The notes beneath the pieces are model-generated. The model ran no database searches. It was not told the origin of the DNA and was given only the letters and a program-made list of their open reading frames with translations. From positions 1 through 64,000 of the forward strand of contig NZ_JAQAGZ010000018.1 in assembly GCF_027533625.1 (NCBI RefSeq): a stretch of DNA of 64,000 bases, given 5' to 3'. Positions 1 through 8,558 of this stretch are shown in pieces. The stretch comes from Paenibacillus gyeongsangnamensis (GTDB lineage Bacteria; Bacillota; Bacilli; Paenibacillales; NBRC-103111). How positions within the stretch are numbered: the first letter of the stretch is position 1; the number at the start of each line of letters is the position of its first letter. Position numbers and translations under genes: made by a program.

Positions 1-134
1 TTCAGATAGGACAGCGTAGTGAATTTCTTGACGTACTTATCTTGGTTCGTTTCCTTCACTTTTTCCGTGAACGATTTCGTACAAATGGGTGCTAACCATT
101 TACCAAATGAAGAAAATAGAGTATCCTTGTCCAT
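1..134 (-). CDS. IS4-like transposase, N-terminal fragment cut by window edge
   Basis: Reading leftward from an ATG at 132-134, 44 codons stay open to base 1. The peptide starts MDKDTLFSSFGKWLAP and continues with DKYVKKFTTLSYL, the style of the N-terminal domain of IS4-family transposases of Bacillales. An AAAAGG ribosome site lies 9 bases upstream. The catalytic DDE residues would lie outside the window, so intactness cannot be judged. It marks the left edge of the catabolic island. The call rests on remembered family resemblance, not an alignment. Confidence 0.65.
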   Translation of the reverse strand, partial: MDKDTLFSSFGKWLAPICTKSFTEKVKETNQDKYVKKFTTLSYL

Positions 135-304
135 GGGCTTAATCCTTTTCAGTGGATTATGGACAGGAACTACCTGCCATTTCATTGTAAAGGATTTTTT
201 TATGCCCTGATGATAGAAAGGCAGAAGATTATGAACATTCAGAGAAAATTAATGCAACGCCAGTGATTTAGATAATAAATAATTTTCTGATTATTTAATT
301 TCAG
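135..304. other. Upstream flank of the transposase, no gene seen
   Basis: AT-rich stretch between the transposase start and the 21-bp repeats. A GTG-started 63-codon frame at 19-210 on the plus strand lies mostly antisense to the transposase and looks like chance. The insertion sequence end should lie here, but no terminal inverted repeat can be fixed without the other end. Confidence 0.4.
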
Positions 305-360
305 AATCTTTACTTCTATTTAAAAAATCTTTACTTCTATTTAAAAAATCTTTACTTCTT
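305..360. repeat. Three direct repeats, 21-bp period (candidate regulator boxes)
   Basis: The unit AATCTTTACTTCTATTTAAA occurs at 305, 326 and 347 (last copy partial), exactly 21 bp apart. The same core, ATCTTTAC(T/C)TCTATTTTA, recurs with 21-bp period at 4475-4506 between the amidohydrolases and the ABC importer. A 21-bp period is two DNA turns, as for half-sites of AraC-type activators. The likely binder is the AraC-type response regulator at 9326 (inference). Confidence 0.6.
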
Positions 361-373
361 TTCGATTCAAAAG

Positions 374-418
374 CGAAAAAAAGCACAGCCCCTCAACCCT
401 AGAGAGAAGCTGTGCTTT
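374..418 (-). terminator. Rho-independent terminator of the amidohydrolase operon
   Basis: Ten-base arms AAAGCACAGC (380-389) and GCTGTGCTTT (409-418). On the minus strand the hairpin is followed by a U-rich run (A-run 376-382 on plus). It sits 7 bases after the stop of the last amidohydrolase. Confidence 0.85.
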
Positions 419-424
419 CTTACC

Positions 425-1651
425 TCATAATGAACCGGATACGATACTTCCGCGATAGATAACCGCTTGCCGTTCGGCTCTGCGCGCCACCGCTTGCGCT
501 GAGCAGCTTGCATGAACCAGAACCATGCTGGCCTCGTCGCCGATAGCCGGCCAGACGCGTTCGCCTTCCTTCGTTAACGGAAGCTTGCCGCCTGTAATAA
601 AGCCGAGTGCCTCTGACAGCGACCGCTCATCGCTCCAGCGGAAACGCTCTGCCAGACGCCCGGCTCTTTCCAAGCTGTCTCCTTGGCCGAATGGGGACCA
701 ATGATCCGTGATGCTGTCGTCGCCGAGCGAAACCGAGACTCCTTTTTGCTTGAGCAGCGGGAACGGAATCGTCGCCCGGTTGATCGGTACGGTCGATGTG
801 ACGGAAATGCCGAGCCGGGCAAACAACTCCGCCACCTCGCTCTGCAGTTCAACCGGAACATCGGCCAGACCAAGGGCGTGGCTCACCGTAACGCGTCCTT
901 GCCAGCCCGCTTCCTCCGTCAGAGCGGCTAGTCTTTTGAAAGTAAACATGCCTAGATGACCCGGATCGTGAATGTGAATATCCACACCGGCGTTCGCCTC
1001 TACAGCCAATTCCATAATCGTGTCGAGCGATTTCTCGATGTTTTGATCGACGGTAGCCGGGTCTACGCCGCCCATGAAATTCGCCCCCATACGCAGCGCT
1101 TCCCGGGCCATATTCACTACGTTGCTGCGCAGCAGGCCATGCTGCGGGAAGACTACGATTTCATGGGAGAGCTTGCCCGAAAAAGTTTCCAGCGCTTGCA
1201 GGGTAGCTTCAAGATTTTTCAAGCCGATGTGGGGGTCAATATTGCAATGCGTTCGGATATGCGTACTCCCGTTCTTCTGCAAAAGACCCAATACCGCTTC
1301 CGCCCGCTCTCTGGCTGTCGGCAGCTGACGAGGAAGCAGTGTCTCTTCTTCCTTGATGCGTTTAAAGATATTCACTGGAGGCGTACATGCTTTCCACGGC
1401 CCTTCGTAATACGTTTTATCGATGTGAATATGCATATCGCGGAACGCTGGGAGCAGCAGCAGGTTCTTGGCATCCTGTCTCGGCGTTACGTCATCTATCA
1501 CAGTATTCCCAGAGACGATCTTCGCAATCTTCCCATCTTCAATAAGCAGGTGGCAGATTTCCGTTTCCGTTTCGGCGATGATTCCATTCTCGTAACGGTA
1601 GCCGCTCTCCAGACGCACATTAGTCAACCAATAAGTCGAAGCCATGACCAT
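425..1651 (-). CDS. Cytosine-deaminase-like amidohydrolase, second paralogue
   Basis: A 408-residue amidohydrolase of the CodA/AtzC type, cytosolic, expected to hydrolyse a C-N bond of a small nitrogen compound using one active-site metal. Visible features: metal-binding HIHIDK after the first beta strands, RTHCNID, a DIHIHDPGH motif, SHALGL and a GDDSITDHW metal-aspartate motif. CodA has DVHCDE where this protein has DIHIHD, so the substrate is probably not cytosine. It is a clear paralogue of the protein at 3163-4389 (both begin with YWLTNVRLESGY). ATG at 1651 is preferred because GAAAGGGTG lies 8 bases upstream. It is the last gene of a three-gene minus-strand operon, 30 bases after the previous stop. 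Confidence 0.85.
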   Translation of the reverse strand: MVMASTYWLTNVRLESGYRYENGIIAETETEICHLLIEDGKIAKIVSGNTVIDDVTPRQDAKNLLLLPAFRDMHIHIDKTYYEGPWKACTPPVNIFKRIKEEETLLPRQLPTARERAEAVLGLLQKNGSTHIRTHCNIDPHIGLKNLEATLQALETFSGKLSHEIVVFPQHGLLRSNVVNMAREALRMGANFMGGVDPATVDQNIEKSLDTIMELAVEANAGVDIHIHDPGHLGMFTFKRLAALTEEAGWQGRVTVSHALGLADVPVELQSEVAELFARLGISVTSTVPINRATIPFPLLKQKGVSVSLGDDSITDHWSPFGQGDSLERAGRLAERFRWSDERSLSEALGFITGGKLPLTKEGERVWPAIGDEASMVLVHASCSAQAVARRAERQAVIYRGSIVSGSL

Positions 1652-1681
1652 GACTTTTACACCCTTTCTATTGAAGTTCTC

Positions 1682-3166
1682 TTACAGCAGCTCGGGATCA
1701 AAACGTTTCTCGTCCACATAAACCCGTGCATGGCCCCAAAAATATTTGGTCGGTTCCATATACTTCTGCAGGCCCGCACGCTCAATGGTCCGCTTCGCTT
1801 CATCATTTGCTTCATCGAGCGCCAGCAGCTCATCTACGGTGAGCACTTTGCGGTCTTCCATTACCAGCTGCCCATCCACAATGACGTTGTCGACGTCGTT
1901 CGCTACGGCTTGATACACCAACCGGTGCACATACATGTATTCAGGGGTCAAATGAGGCTGCCGCATGTTCACCGTAATGACATCCGCTTTCTTCCCTGCT
2001 TCCAGTGATCCCAGTTCATCATCCCACCCTACGCAGCGAGCTGCGTCTATGGTTACCATTTCCAGCAGCTTGCCGGGAGGCAAATAGTAGTAATCCTTTA
2101 GTGCCGCCTGATGCAGCATCTGCGTTTTGCGCATCGCTTGAAACATATCGAAGCTGGCCGATGGCGAAGTGCCGTCCGTCGTAATCGCCACAGTCGCTCC
2201 CATCTCGATAAGTTCAGTGATCGGCGTCCGTGCGTTGACTTGTCCAAAGCCTGGAGCGGAACTGACATTCGTGCCGGTTTCGGCCAGAATGCGCGCTTCG
2301 TCAAAGGAGATACCGCGGCAATGCTGCAGATGCACGTCAGGCCCCAGCAGCGCGTTCTCTTTATCCTGAATCGCCAAATGGATCATGCCTCCGAAAGCGT
2401 CGGAGTGAATCCGCGTGCCATACTTTCTGGCGATCTCGCGAATTTTTTTCGCTTGATATCGGTCATGCTCGGTCAAACCGTACAGCTGATCCGCCGGTGT
2501 CGGAGCCGAAGGGTTGACGGACGTGACGATGACAAACGGCGTGATAAAGGCGCGAATGCGATCGTTGTGCGCATGATTGAGCGCTTCAATGACCGCCTCG
2601 GCTCCATTCAGCACCTCTTGATACGTCACCTCTCTCGTTATACGCTTGCCGTCTACCCAGCGGCTGAACGGATGAGGCCACGGCGGATTACAAGGACCTG
2701 TGCACACAATTTCACGCACGCCGACCTCGGCATAGGCTTTGGCATGATTTAAGGCAAAGATCGGATCGTCCGAGCGCGGCATCGAGCCGAGTACACAGGC
2801 CCCCGTCGTCACCCCGGCCTTCAAGCGTTCAAGCGCATTGAGCTTCCCCTCGTAATACCAGAACTCATCCGTGACCATATGCTTATACGTGTGCGTCATA
2901 ATCGGCATCCAAAAACTGATGTTGTCCATCGCGATCGTCTTGAACATCGAATGGCCGCCATGTCCGTGCGCATCAATCAGTCCGGGCAGCACACAATGAT
3001 GATGGCAGTCGATTGTTTTGGTCGCTTCATACTTTTCCAGTAGCCGTGCTGTATCGTCTACTTCCAGAATTCTTCCATTATGAATGGCAACGGCACCATC
3101 CTCAAGAATGCGCCTTTGTTGATCCATCGTAATGACGACACCGTGAACAAGCTGCAAATCAATCAT
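1682..3166 (-). CDS. AtzA/TrzA-type amidohydrolase
   Basis: A 494-residue amidohydrolase of the large deaminase/chlorohydrolase group (guanine deaminase, atrazine chlorohydrolase and relatives). HGH at residues 67-69 binds metal; further ligands appear in RIHSDAFGG, LQHCRG and the TTDGTSPSASFDMF segment. The C-terminus carries the usual GSLEAGKKADVI strand of the composite domain. The ATG at 3166 overlaps the preceding gene's stop as ATGA and has GGGAGAGGTG before it; an upstream in-frame ATG at 3250 would overlap that gene by about 85 bases and lacks a good site. It is translationally coupled in the middle of the operon. The exact substrate cannot be read from sequence. Confidence 0.88.
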   Translation of the reverse strand: MIDLQLVHGVVITMDQQRRILEDGAVAIHNGRILEVDDTARLLEKYEATKTIDCHHHCVLPGLIDAHGHGGHSMFKTIAMDNISFWMPIMTHTYKHMVTDEFWYYEGKLNALERLKAGVTTGACVLGSMPRSDDPIFALNHAKAYAEVGVREIVCTGPCNPPWPHPFSRWVDGKRITREVTYQEVLNGAEAVIEALNHAHNDRIRAFITPFVIVTSVNPSAPTPADQLYGLTEHDRYQAKKIREIARKYGTRIHSDAFGGMIHLAIQDKENALLGPDVHLQHCRGISFDEARILAETGTNVSSAPGFGQVNARTPITELIEMGATVAITTDGTSPSASFDMFQAMRKTQMLHQAALKDYYYLPPGKLLEMVTIDAARCVGWDDELGSLEAGKKADVITVNMRQPHLTPEYMYVHRLVYQAVANDVDNVIVDGQLVMEDRKVLTVDELLALDEANDEAKRTIERAGLQKYMEPTKYFWGHARVYVDEKRFDPELL

Positions 3167-4389
3167 TCGCGCACCTCTCCCGCGACGATTTGTCCTTGGT
3201 AGAAGACAGCCCTGCGCTTCGCTCTTCTTGCGACCGCCTCCGCCGTACATGCGGCATCCACCAGCACCATGTTCGCTTCATCGCCAATCTTCGGCCATGC
3301 ACGATTGCCTTCCCGATCCAGCGGCGTCTTGCCGCCGGTGATGAAACCGAGAGACTGCGATAAGGAGCGCTCATCAATCCAGCGGAACCGTTCCGCTAAG
3401 CGGGTTGCCCGCTCGAGGACGTCGCCGTTGCCGAAAGGCTGCCAGGTATCGAAAATATTGTCGCAGCCGGCGGCAACCGAAACCCCTTTTTCCTGCAGTA
3501 ATGGAACCGGCGGAATTGTTCTGCTGTGAGGAACACTGGTGATAATCGTAATGCCTGCTTCCGCGAGCATGGCTGCCAGATCAGCCGCCTCTCCGGCAGG
3601 CACTTCACCCAGACCGAACGCGTGACTGATTGCCACTCTCCCTTGCATACCCGCTTCCATTGTTAACGCTGCCAAACGCCTCATCGTAAAAGTACCCAAG
3701 TAATCCGCATCATGCAGATGCAAATCCACGCCCGCATTCGCCTCAATCGCCAGCTCCATCATTTGCTGCAAAGACCTCTCGATGTCTCCGTCCACGGTTG
3801 CAGGATCGACGCCGCCGATTAAGGTAGCGCCTTCACGAAGTGCCGCTCTCACCAGTTCTCTGGACTTGGAACGCAGCAAACCATGCTGCGGAAAAGCCAC
3901 GATTTCATAAGAAAGCTTCCCCTGATACTGCTCTAACGCCTGCTGCACCGCTTCCAGGTTGCTCAGCCCTGCTTCCGGATAAATATCCACATGCGTCCGC
4001 ACTTCAGTCGAGCCGGCCCTCAGCAGCGTACCCAGCAGGCCCGCTGCCCGTTCCTTGGTTGTGGTCGGCAGCGAAGGCAGGATCCGTTTTTCCAATTCGC
4101 AGCGTTCCACAAGATTGGCTACAGGGATCACAGCGCGCCACTTATCCCCGATCAGGGTCTTATCCAAATGAACATGCTTCTCAATAAACGATGGCAGCAA
4201 AAGCAGCTTCTTTCCATCATGCCTCGGAAGATCGGTCTGCAAAGGTGTTTCAGCCGAAACGATTTCACGAATGATACCGCTCTCAATTCGTAAATGACAG
4301 ATTTCTGTCTCTGTCCCGGCTATCGCCTCATTCTCATACAAATAGCCGCTTTCCAAACGAACGTTGGTTAACCAATAAGCAGAACTCAC
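3163..4389 (-). CDS. Cytosine-deaminase-like amidohydrolase, first paralogue
   Basis: A 408-residue CodA/AtzC-type amidohydrolase, first gene of the minus-strand operon. Motifs: HVHLDK, RTHVDIYPEAG, IVAFPQHGLL, DLHLHDADY, SHAFGL and the metal aspartate in GCDNIFDTWQPFG. It uses a GTG start with GGAAGG nearby. The stop overlaps the start of the next gene by four bases. It resembles the third operon gene along the whole length, so one probably arose by duplication and they may act on related or sequential intermediates. The divergent promoter region toward the ABC importer holds the 21-bp repeats, suggesting joint induction with uptake. Confidence 0.85.
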   Translation of the reverse strand: MSSAYWLTNVRLESGYLYENEAIAGTETEICHLRIESGIIREIVSAETPLQTDLPRHDGKKLLLLPSFIEKHVHLDKTLIGDKWRAVIPVANLVERCELEKRILPSLPTTTKERAAGLLGTLLRAGSTEVRTHVDIYPEAGLSNLEAVQQALEQYQGKLSYEIVAFPQHGLLRSKSRELVRAALREGATLIGGVDPATVDGDIERSLQQMMELAIEANAGVDLHLHDADYLGTFTMRRLAALTMEAGMQGRVAISHAFGLGEVPAGEAADLAAMLAEAGITIITSVPHSRTIPPVPLLQEKGVSVAAGCDNIFDTWQPFGNGDVLERATRLAERFRWIDERSLSQSLGFITGGKTPLDREGNRAWPKIGDEANMVLVDAACTAEAVARRAKRRAVFYQGQIVAGEVRE

Positions 4390-4474
4390 GAATTGTTCAT
4401 CCTTCCTTTTCCAAAATTCGGTTTGATTCGCACGTACAACCTCAATTATAAAGAATATTCTGTGTTTTATTTTC

Positions 4475-4530
4475 AGTATCTTTACCTCTATTTTAAGTAT
4501 CTTTACGAGTTCATCAAAGCTTATTTACTT
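4475..4530. promoter_or_regulatory. Divergent regulatory region with 21-bp direct repeats
   Basis: AGTATCTTTAC occurs at 4475-4485 and 4496-4506, 21 bp apart, each followed by TCTATTTTAA-like or related sequence. A weaker TTTACTTCG lies at 4524, 22 bp further. The motif matches the triple repeat at 305-360. Position between the amidohydrolase operon (minus) and the transporter/regulator operon (plus) suits an activator site serving both directions. The AraC-type regulator at 9326 is the natural candidate (inference). Confidence 0.6.
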
Positions 4531-4577
4531 CGCATCTTTTTCTGATAACTTTAACTTAACAAAGGAGGTTTGCTGTT

Positions 4578-5477
4578 ATGAATGTTGATTATACCGCACA
4601 AAAGCAAGCGCTACCAAAACAGGAACGATCGGTTCGCACGAACAAATGGAGGACGTTTTATCTTAAGTTTCGAAAAAATAAGCTGGCCATGGTCGGCGGG
4701 TGCGTCATCCTTTTCTACATCTTTGTCGCGGTCTTCGCACCGCTGCTGGCTCCGCATGACCCTTATCAGATTGAATTAGCGAACAAATTAAAACCGCCCT
4801 CAGCCGAGCATTGGATGGGGACAGACGATAAGGGGCGGGACGTGTTAAGCCGGTTGATTTTCGGGACACGCCTCTCACTCTCAGTAGGGTTTGTCGCCGT
4901 CTTTATCGGTGCCTTCTTCGGCATCATTCTCGGGTTGTTTGCAGGCTATTACGGAAAATGGCTGGATACGATCATCATGCGCATCATCGACGTGCTGCTT
5001 GCCTTTCCCGGCATCTTGCTCGCCCTCGCCATCGTCAGTGCGCTAGGTCCAAACTTAATCAACGTGATGATTGCGATCGGCGTGTTTTCCATTCCGATGT
5101 TCGCCCGGATCGTCCGCGGATCCACCCTGTCGGTCAAAAAGCTGGAGTACATCGACGCCATTCGCTCATTGGGAGCCAGCGGTCTTCGGATCATTTTCGT
5201 TCACATTTTTCCGAATATTCTTTCTCCGATTATCGTTCAAATCACGCTCAGACTCGCAACCGCCATTCTGTCTGCAGCGGGCTTGTCCTTCCTGGGACTC
5301 GGCGCACAGCCGCCATTGCCTGAATGGGGCGCCATGCTGAGCAACGGACGCGATTTTCTTTTTTCAGTGCCATTTTTGGCTTTGTTTCCGGGACTTGCCA
5401 TCTCGACGTTGGTTATTGGCTTTAACGTATTTGGCGACGGACTCCGGGACGCCTTGGATCCAAGAATGAAACATTAA
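4578..5477 (+). CDS. ABC transporter permease, DppC/OppC type
   Basis: A 299-residue inner-membrane permease of the peptide/opine/nickel importer family. A hydrophilic N-terminal tail is followed by a first membrane helix (about residues 37-60), then the OppC-type motif HWMGTDDKGRDVLSRLI, and five more helices. The EAA-type cytoplasmic loop that contacts the ATPase is at DAIRSLGASGLRIIFVHIFPN. AAAGGAGG precedes the ATG. It is the first plus-strand gene after the repeat-bearing promoter, followed 51 bases later by its partner permease. The order C then B is reversed from the usual order. No substrate-binding protein is encoded with it. Confidence 0.9.
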   Translation: MNVDYTAQKQALPKQERSVRTNKWRTFYLKFRKNKLAMVGGCVILFYIFVAVFAPLLAPHDPYQIELANKLKPPSAEHWMGTDDKGRDVLSRLIFGTRLSLSVGFVAVFIGAFFGIILGLFAGYYGKWLDTIIMRIIDVLLAFPGILLALAIVSALGPNLINVMIAIGVFSIPMFARIVRGSTLSVKKLEYIDAIRSLGASGLRIIFVHIFPNILSPIIVQITLRLATAILSAAGLSFLGLGAQPPLPEWGAMLSNGRDFLFSVPFLALFPGLAISTLVIGFNVFGDGLRDALDPRMKH

Positions 5478-5528
5478 GCTTATGCTTTCGAAGCAAGTTT
5501 TCTCACGAAAACTCTGAGGAGGATATCC

Positions 5529-6449
5529 ATGTTCGTATACATCATTCGCCGGCTGCTTCAGATGATCCCGGTGTTGTTAGGCGTCATTTTAGTCGTATTC
5601 CTGATTATGCAGCTCGTTCCGGGGGATCCGGCCGTCTTACTGGCAGGGGAAGGGGCTTCAACAGAAACAGTCGAACGCATCCGCCATCAATTAGGGTTAG
5701 ATCAGCCGCTTATCATTCAGTATTTCCAATATGTTGCCGATGTGCTTCGGGGTAACTTGGGCATTTCCCTGCGCTCCAATTTGCCTGTACTCAGCGAAAT
5801 CATGACCCGTCTGCCAATTACGATCGAGCTTGCCGTGGCCAGTATTTTCATCACCATCGTGCTTGGGATGCTCGCAGGCATCATTTCGGCAACCAAGCAG
5901 TACACAACAGCTGATATTGCCATCATGATCATTGCATTACTCGGCGTATCCTTGCCCAGCTTCTGTCTCGGTCTTTCACTCATCTACTTTTTTTCCGTAA
6001 AATTGCACCTCTTTCCAGTCGCCGGCTGGGGAACATGGAAGCATGTCGTACTCCCTGCTATCACCTTAGGCGCTTCAGGCGCCGCTATTGTCGCCAGGAT
6101 GACGCGCTCCACCATGCTGGATGTCATTCGCCAGGATTATATTCGCACCGCTAAAGCCAAAGGGTTAAAAGTTCGCGTCGTCATCTATAAGCACGCACTC
6201 AAAAATACCTTGATTCCTGTCATTACCGTTGTGGGACTGCAATTCGGAGTATTGCTCGGCGGAACGGTGCTGGTGGAATCCGTGTTTGCCATTAACGGAC
6301 TCGGACGGCTCATTGTAGATGCCATTCGCATGCGCGACTTGCCTATGGTACAGGGCGGCGTGCTTGTCGCCTCGGTCATTTTCGTCATCGTCAACCTTGC
6401 CGTCGACGTACTTTATCGCAACTTCAACAAACGGATCGAGCTGGATTAA
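5529..6449 (+). CDS. ABC transporter permease, DppB/OppB type
   Basis: A 306-residue permease partner. The N-terminus MFVYIIRRLLQMIPVLLGV is a typical DppB first helix, followed by the PGDPA loop, and the EAA loop appears at DYIRTAKAKGLKVRVVIYKHALKNT (interrupted here only for length). Six membrane segments are visible. GAGGAGG precedes the start. A short hairpin (AGTTTTC-TCAC-GAAAACT) lies in the gap before it and may tune expression. With the neighbouring permease it forms the membrane channel of the importer. Confidence 0.9.
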   Translation: MFVYIIRRLLQMIPVLLGVILVVFLIMQLVPGDPAVLLAGEGASTETVERIRHQLGLDQPLIIQYFQYVADVLRGNLGISLRSNLPVLSEIMTRLPITIELAVASIFITIVLGMLAGIISATKQYTTADIAIMIIALLGVSLPSFCLGLSLIYFFSVKLHLFPVAGWGTWKHVVLPAITLGASGAAIVARMTRSTMLDVIRQDYIRTAKAKGLKVRVVIYKHALKNTLIPVITVVGLQFGVLLGGTVLVESVFAINGLGRLIVDAIRMRDLPMVQGGVLVASVIFVIVNLAVDVLYRNFNKRIELD

Positions 6450-6463
6450 ATGGGGGGAACAGG

Positions 6464-7490
6464 ATGCTTAAACAACAAGAAAAGGTTTTGGAAGTCAGCA
6501 ATCTTCAGACACATTTCTTTACCAGTGAAGGCGTAAGCAGAGCGGTCGACGGCATTGACTTTACGCTTTACAAAGGGGAAACCCTGGGGCTTGTCGGAGA
6601 ATCCGGCTGCGGCAAAAGTATTACTTCGCTTTCCATCCTGCAGTTGATCGCAAGCCCTCCCGGAAAAATCGTGAACGGAGAAATTCGTTTCAAGGGAGAA
6701 GATTTAGTCAAAAAAACAGAAAACGAGATGCGCTCGATTCGCGGCAACAAAATCTCGATGATTTTTCAAGAACCAATGACTTCTTTGAACCCTGTTTACT
6801 CGGTCGGAGAGCAAATCGCGGAAGTGTTCCGTCATCACCAAAAGCTTGGAAGAAAGGAAGCCTGGGATAAAGCCGTAGACATGCTCCGCTTGGTAGGCAT
6901 TCCATCCCCGGAGAAACGCGCCAAACAGGAGCCGTTTGAATTATCCGGCGGTATGCGGCAGCGGGTCATGATTGCCATGGCGATGGCTTGCAATCCGGAA
7001 ATCCTGATTGCCGACGAGCCGACCACCGCTCTCGATGTCACCGTACAAGCGCAAATCCTGGATTTGATGAAGCTGCTGCAGAAGCAATTGGGCATGAGCA
7101 TCATCATGATCACCCATGATTTGGGCGTCGTCTCCGAAACATGCGATCGTGTTGCCGTCATGTATGCCGGCAAGATCGTGGAATACAGCACAGCCGGCGA
7201 GCTGTTTGATAATCCCAAGCATCCCTATACGAAGGGATTGTTGAACTCGCTGCCTCGTCCGGACCAAGACCAGGAAGAACTGCAGGCTATTCAGGGGAGC
7301 GTTGCCCTACAACATGCCTGCCGGATGCCGCTTTGCTCCGCGCTGTCCCCACGCGACAGACCTATGCTTAAACAGACTTCCGGAACTTACCGAAGCCGAC
7401 AACGGCAGCCAGGTCCGCTGCTGGATCTACACACCGGAGTGGGACGTACAGCCGGAAGCGAATACGATTACGAAGGGAGCACGCATATGA
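6464..7490 (+). pseudogene. ABC importer ATPase DppD-like, frameshifted near 7304
   Basis: Nucleotide-binding subunit of the importer: Walker A GESGCGKS, signature LSGGMRQR, Walker B ILIADEPTTALD and the H-loop ITHD are intact. Near codon 280, at GTTGCCCTAC (7301-7310), the frame slips: the expected cysteine-rich peptide-ATPase tail (GCRFAPRCPHATDLC) continues in another frame from 7302 to a TGA at 7488-7490. The main frame instead runs without stop into the next ATPase, giving an apparent 673-codon fusion with about 60 nonsense residues between. The TGA overlaps the next ATG as ATGA, showing the ancestral layout of two coupled genes. It could be a real mutation, a slippage site or an assembly error. 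The ATPase core itself is unaffected. Confidence 0.8.
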
Positions 7491-8485
7491 CCTTACCTGT
7501 GGAGCATCGCCAAGACAAGCACCCTTTAGTCCAAATCAGCCATCTGAAACAATACTTTCCGATCAAAGGCGGCATCTTCGGGAGAACGGTCAACCATGTC
7601 AAGGCCGTAGACGATATCAGCTTTACCATCTATGAAGGAGAGACGCTAAGCATCGTAGGTGAATCCGGGTGTGGCAAATCAACCACAGGACGTGCTATAT
7701 TACGACTGGACGAACCTACGGACGGGGATATCCGCTTTCAAGATCTGGATGTGCTTAACCTGAACAAGAGCGAGCTTAGAAAGCTTCGCAAGCACATGCA
7801 GGTCATTTTCCAGGATCCGTTCGCTTCGCTCAATCCTCGGCAAACCGTCAGACAAATCCTCAGCGAAGCGCTGGCGATTCAAGATGTCATTCCGAAGGAG
7901 AAACGGCTGGAGCGAATCCAGGAACTGCTGGCCCATGTAGGTTTACGCGATGACCATATCGACAGGTATCCGCACGAATTCAGCGGCGGCCAGCGCCAAC
8001 GGATCGGTATCGCACGCGCACTGGCCGTGGAGCCTAAACTCATCATCTGCGATGAAGCCGTATCCGCCCTGGATGTATCCATCCAAGCCCAGGTGCTGAA
8101 CCTGCTGAAAAAGCTGCAGAACCAATATAAGCTGACTTATTTGTTCATTTCTCATGATTTAGGCGTAGTGCGCCATATCTCGGACCGGGTGATGGTGATG
8201 TACCTGGGTAAAATCGTAGAAATCGCGGATAAAAAAACACTGTTCGACAATCCGCAGCATCCTTACACCCAAGCGTTGCTTTCCGCGATTCCCGTACTGG
8301 GCCAAAAGGAAAAGAAAGAGCGAATCCTGTTAACGGGCGATGTTCCCTCGCCGATCAATCCGCCGCTGGGATGCCGCTTCAATACACGCTGCCCGCATGC
8401 CGTCGAAGCGTGCAAAACCAAGGAACCTGAGCTTCGTTTTACCGAAGAAGGACATCAGGTCGCCTGTCATCTGGTAAACGGATAA
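7487..8485 (+). CDS. ABC importer ATPase, DppF/OppF type
   Basis: A 332-residue ATPase starting at the ATG at 7487 inside the ATGA overlap with the frameshifted DppD. Motifs in order: QYFPIKGGIFGR, a DppF hallmark; Walker A GESGCGKST; FQDPFASLNPR; signature FSGGQRQRIGIARAL; Walker B ICDEAVSALD; switch ISHD; and the cysteine-rich C-terminal tail GCRFNTRCPHAVEAC. Because of the frameshift upstream it lies in frame with the DppD core, so it may also be made as part of a fusion. It powers the same importer. Confidence 0.9.
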   Translation: MTLPVEHRQDKHPLVQISHLKQYFPIKGGIFGRTVNHVKAVDDISFTIYEGETLSIVGESGCGKSTTGRAILRLDEPTDGDIRFQDLDVLNLNKSELRKLRKHMQVIFQDPFASLNPRQTVRQILSEALAIQDVIPKEKRLERIQELLAHVGLRDDHIDRYPHEFSGGQRQRIGIARALAVEPKLIICDEAVSALDVSIQAQVLNLLKKLQNQYKLTYLFISHDLGVVRHISDRVMVMYLGKIVEIADKKTLFDNPQHPYTQALLSAIPVLGQKEKKERILLTGDVPSPINPPLGCRFNTRCPHAVEACKTKEPELRFTEEGHQVACHLVNG

Positions 8486-8558
8486 AGCAGCTCATACTTT
8501 ATAAACTAATTTAAGATAATATGGAAGCAACCATAACCTGTAAAGCAGAAGGGATCCC

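Noticed and set aside
305..360. CRISPR-like array from the regular 21-bp repeats
   Set aside because: Repeats are contiguous without unique spacers, and no cas genes are present.
956..2008. Long plus-strand frame of 350 codons
   Set aside because: Lies antisense to two amidohydrolases with clear motifs; composition is typical of a shadow frame.
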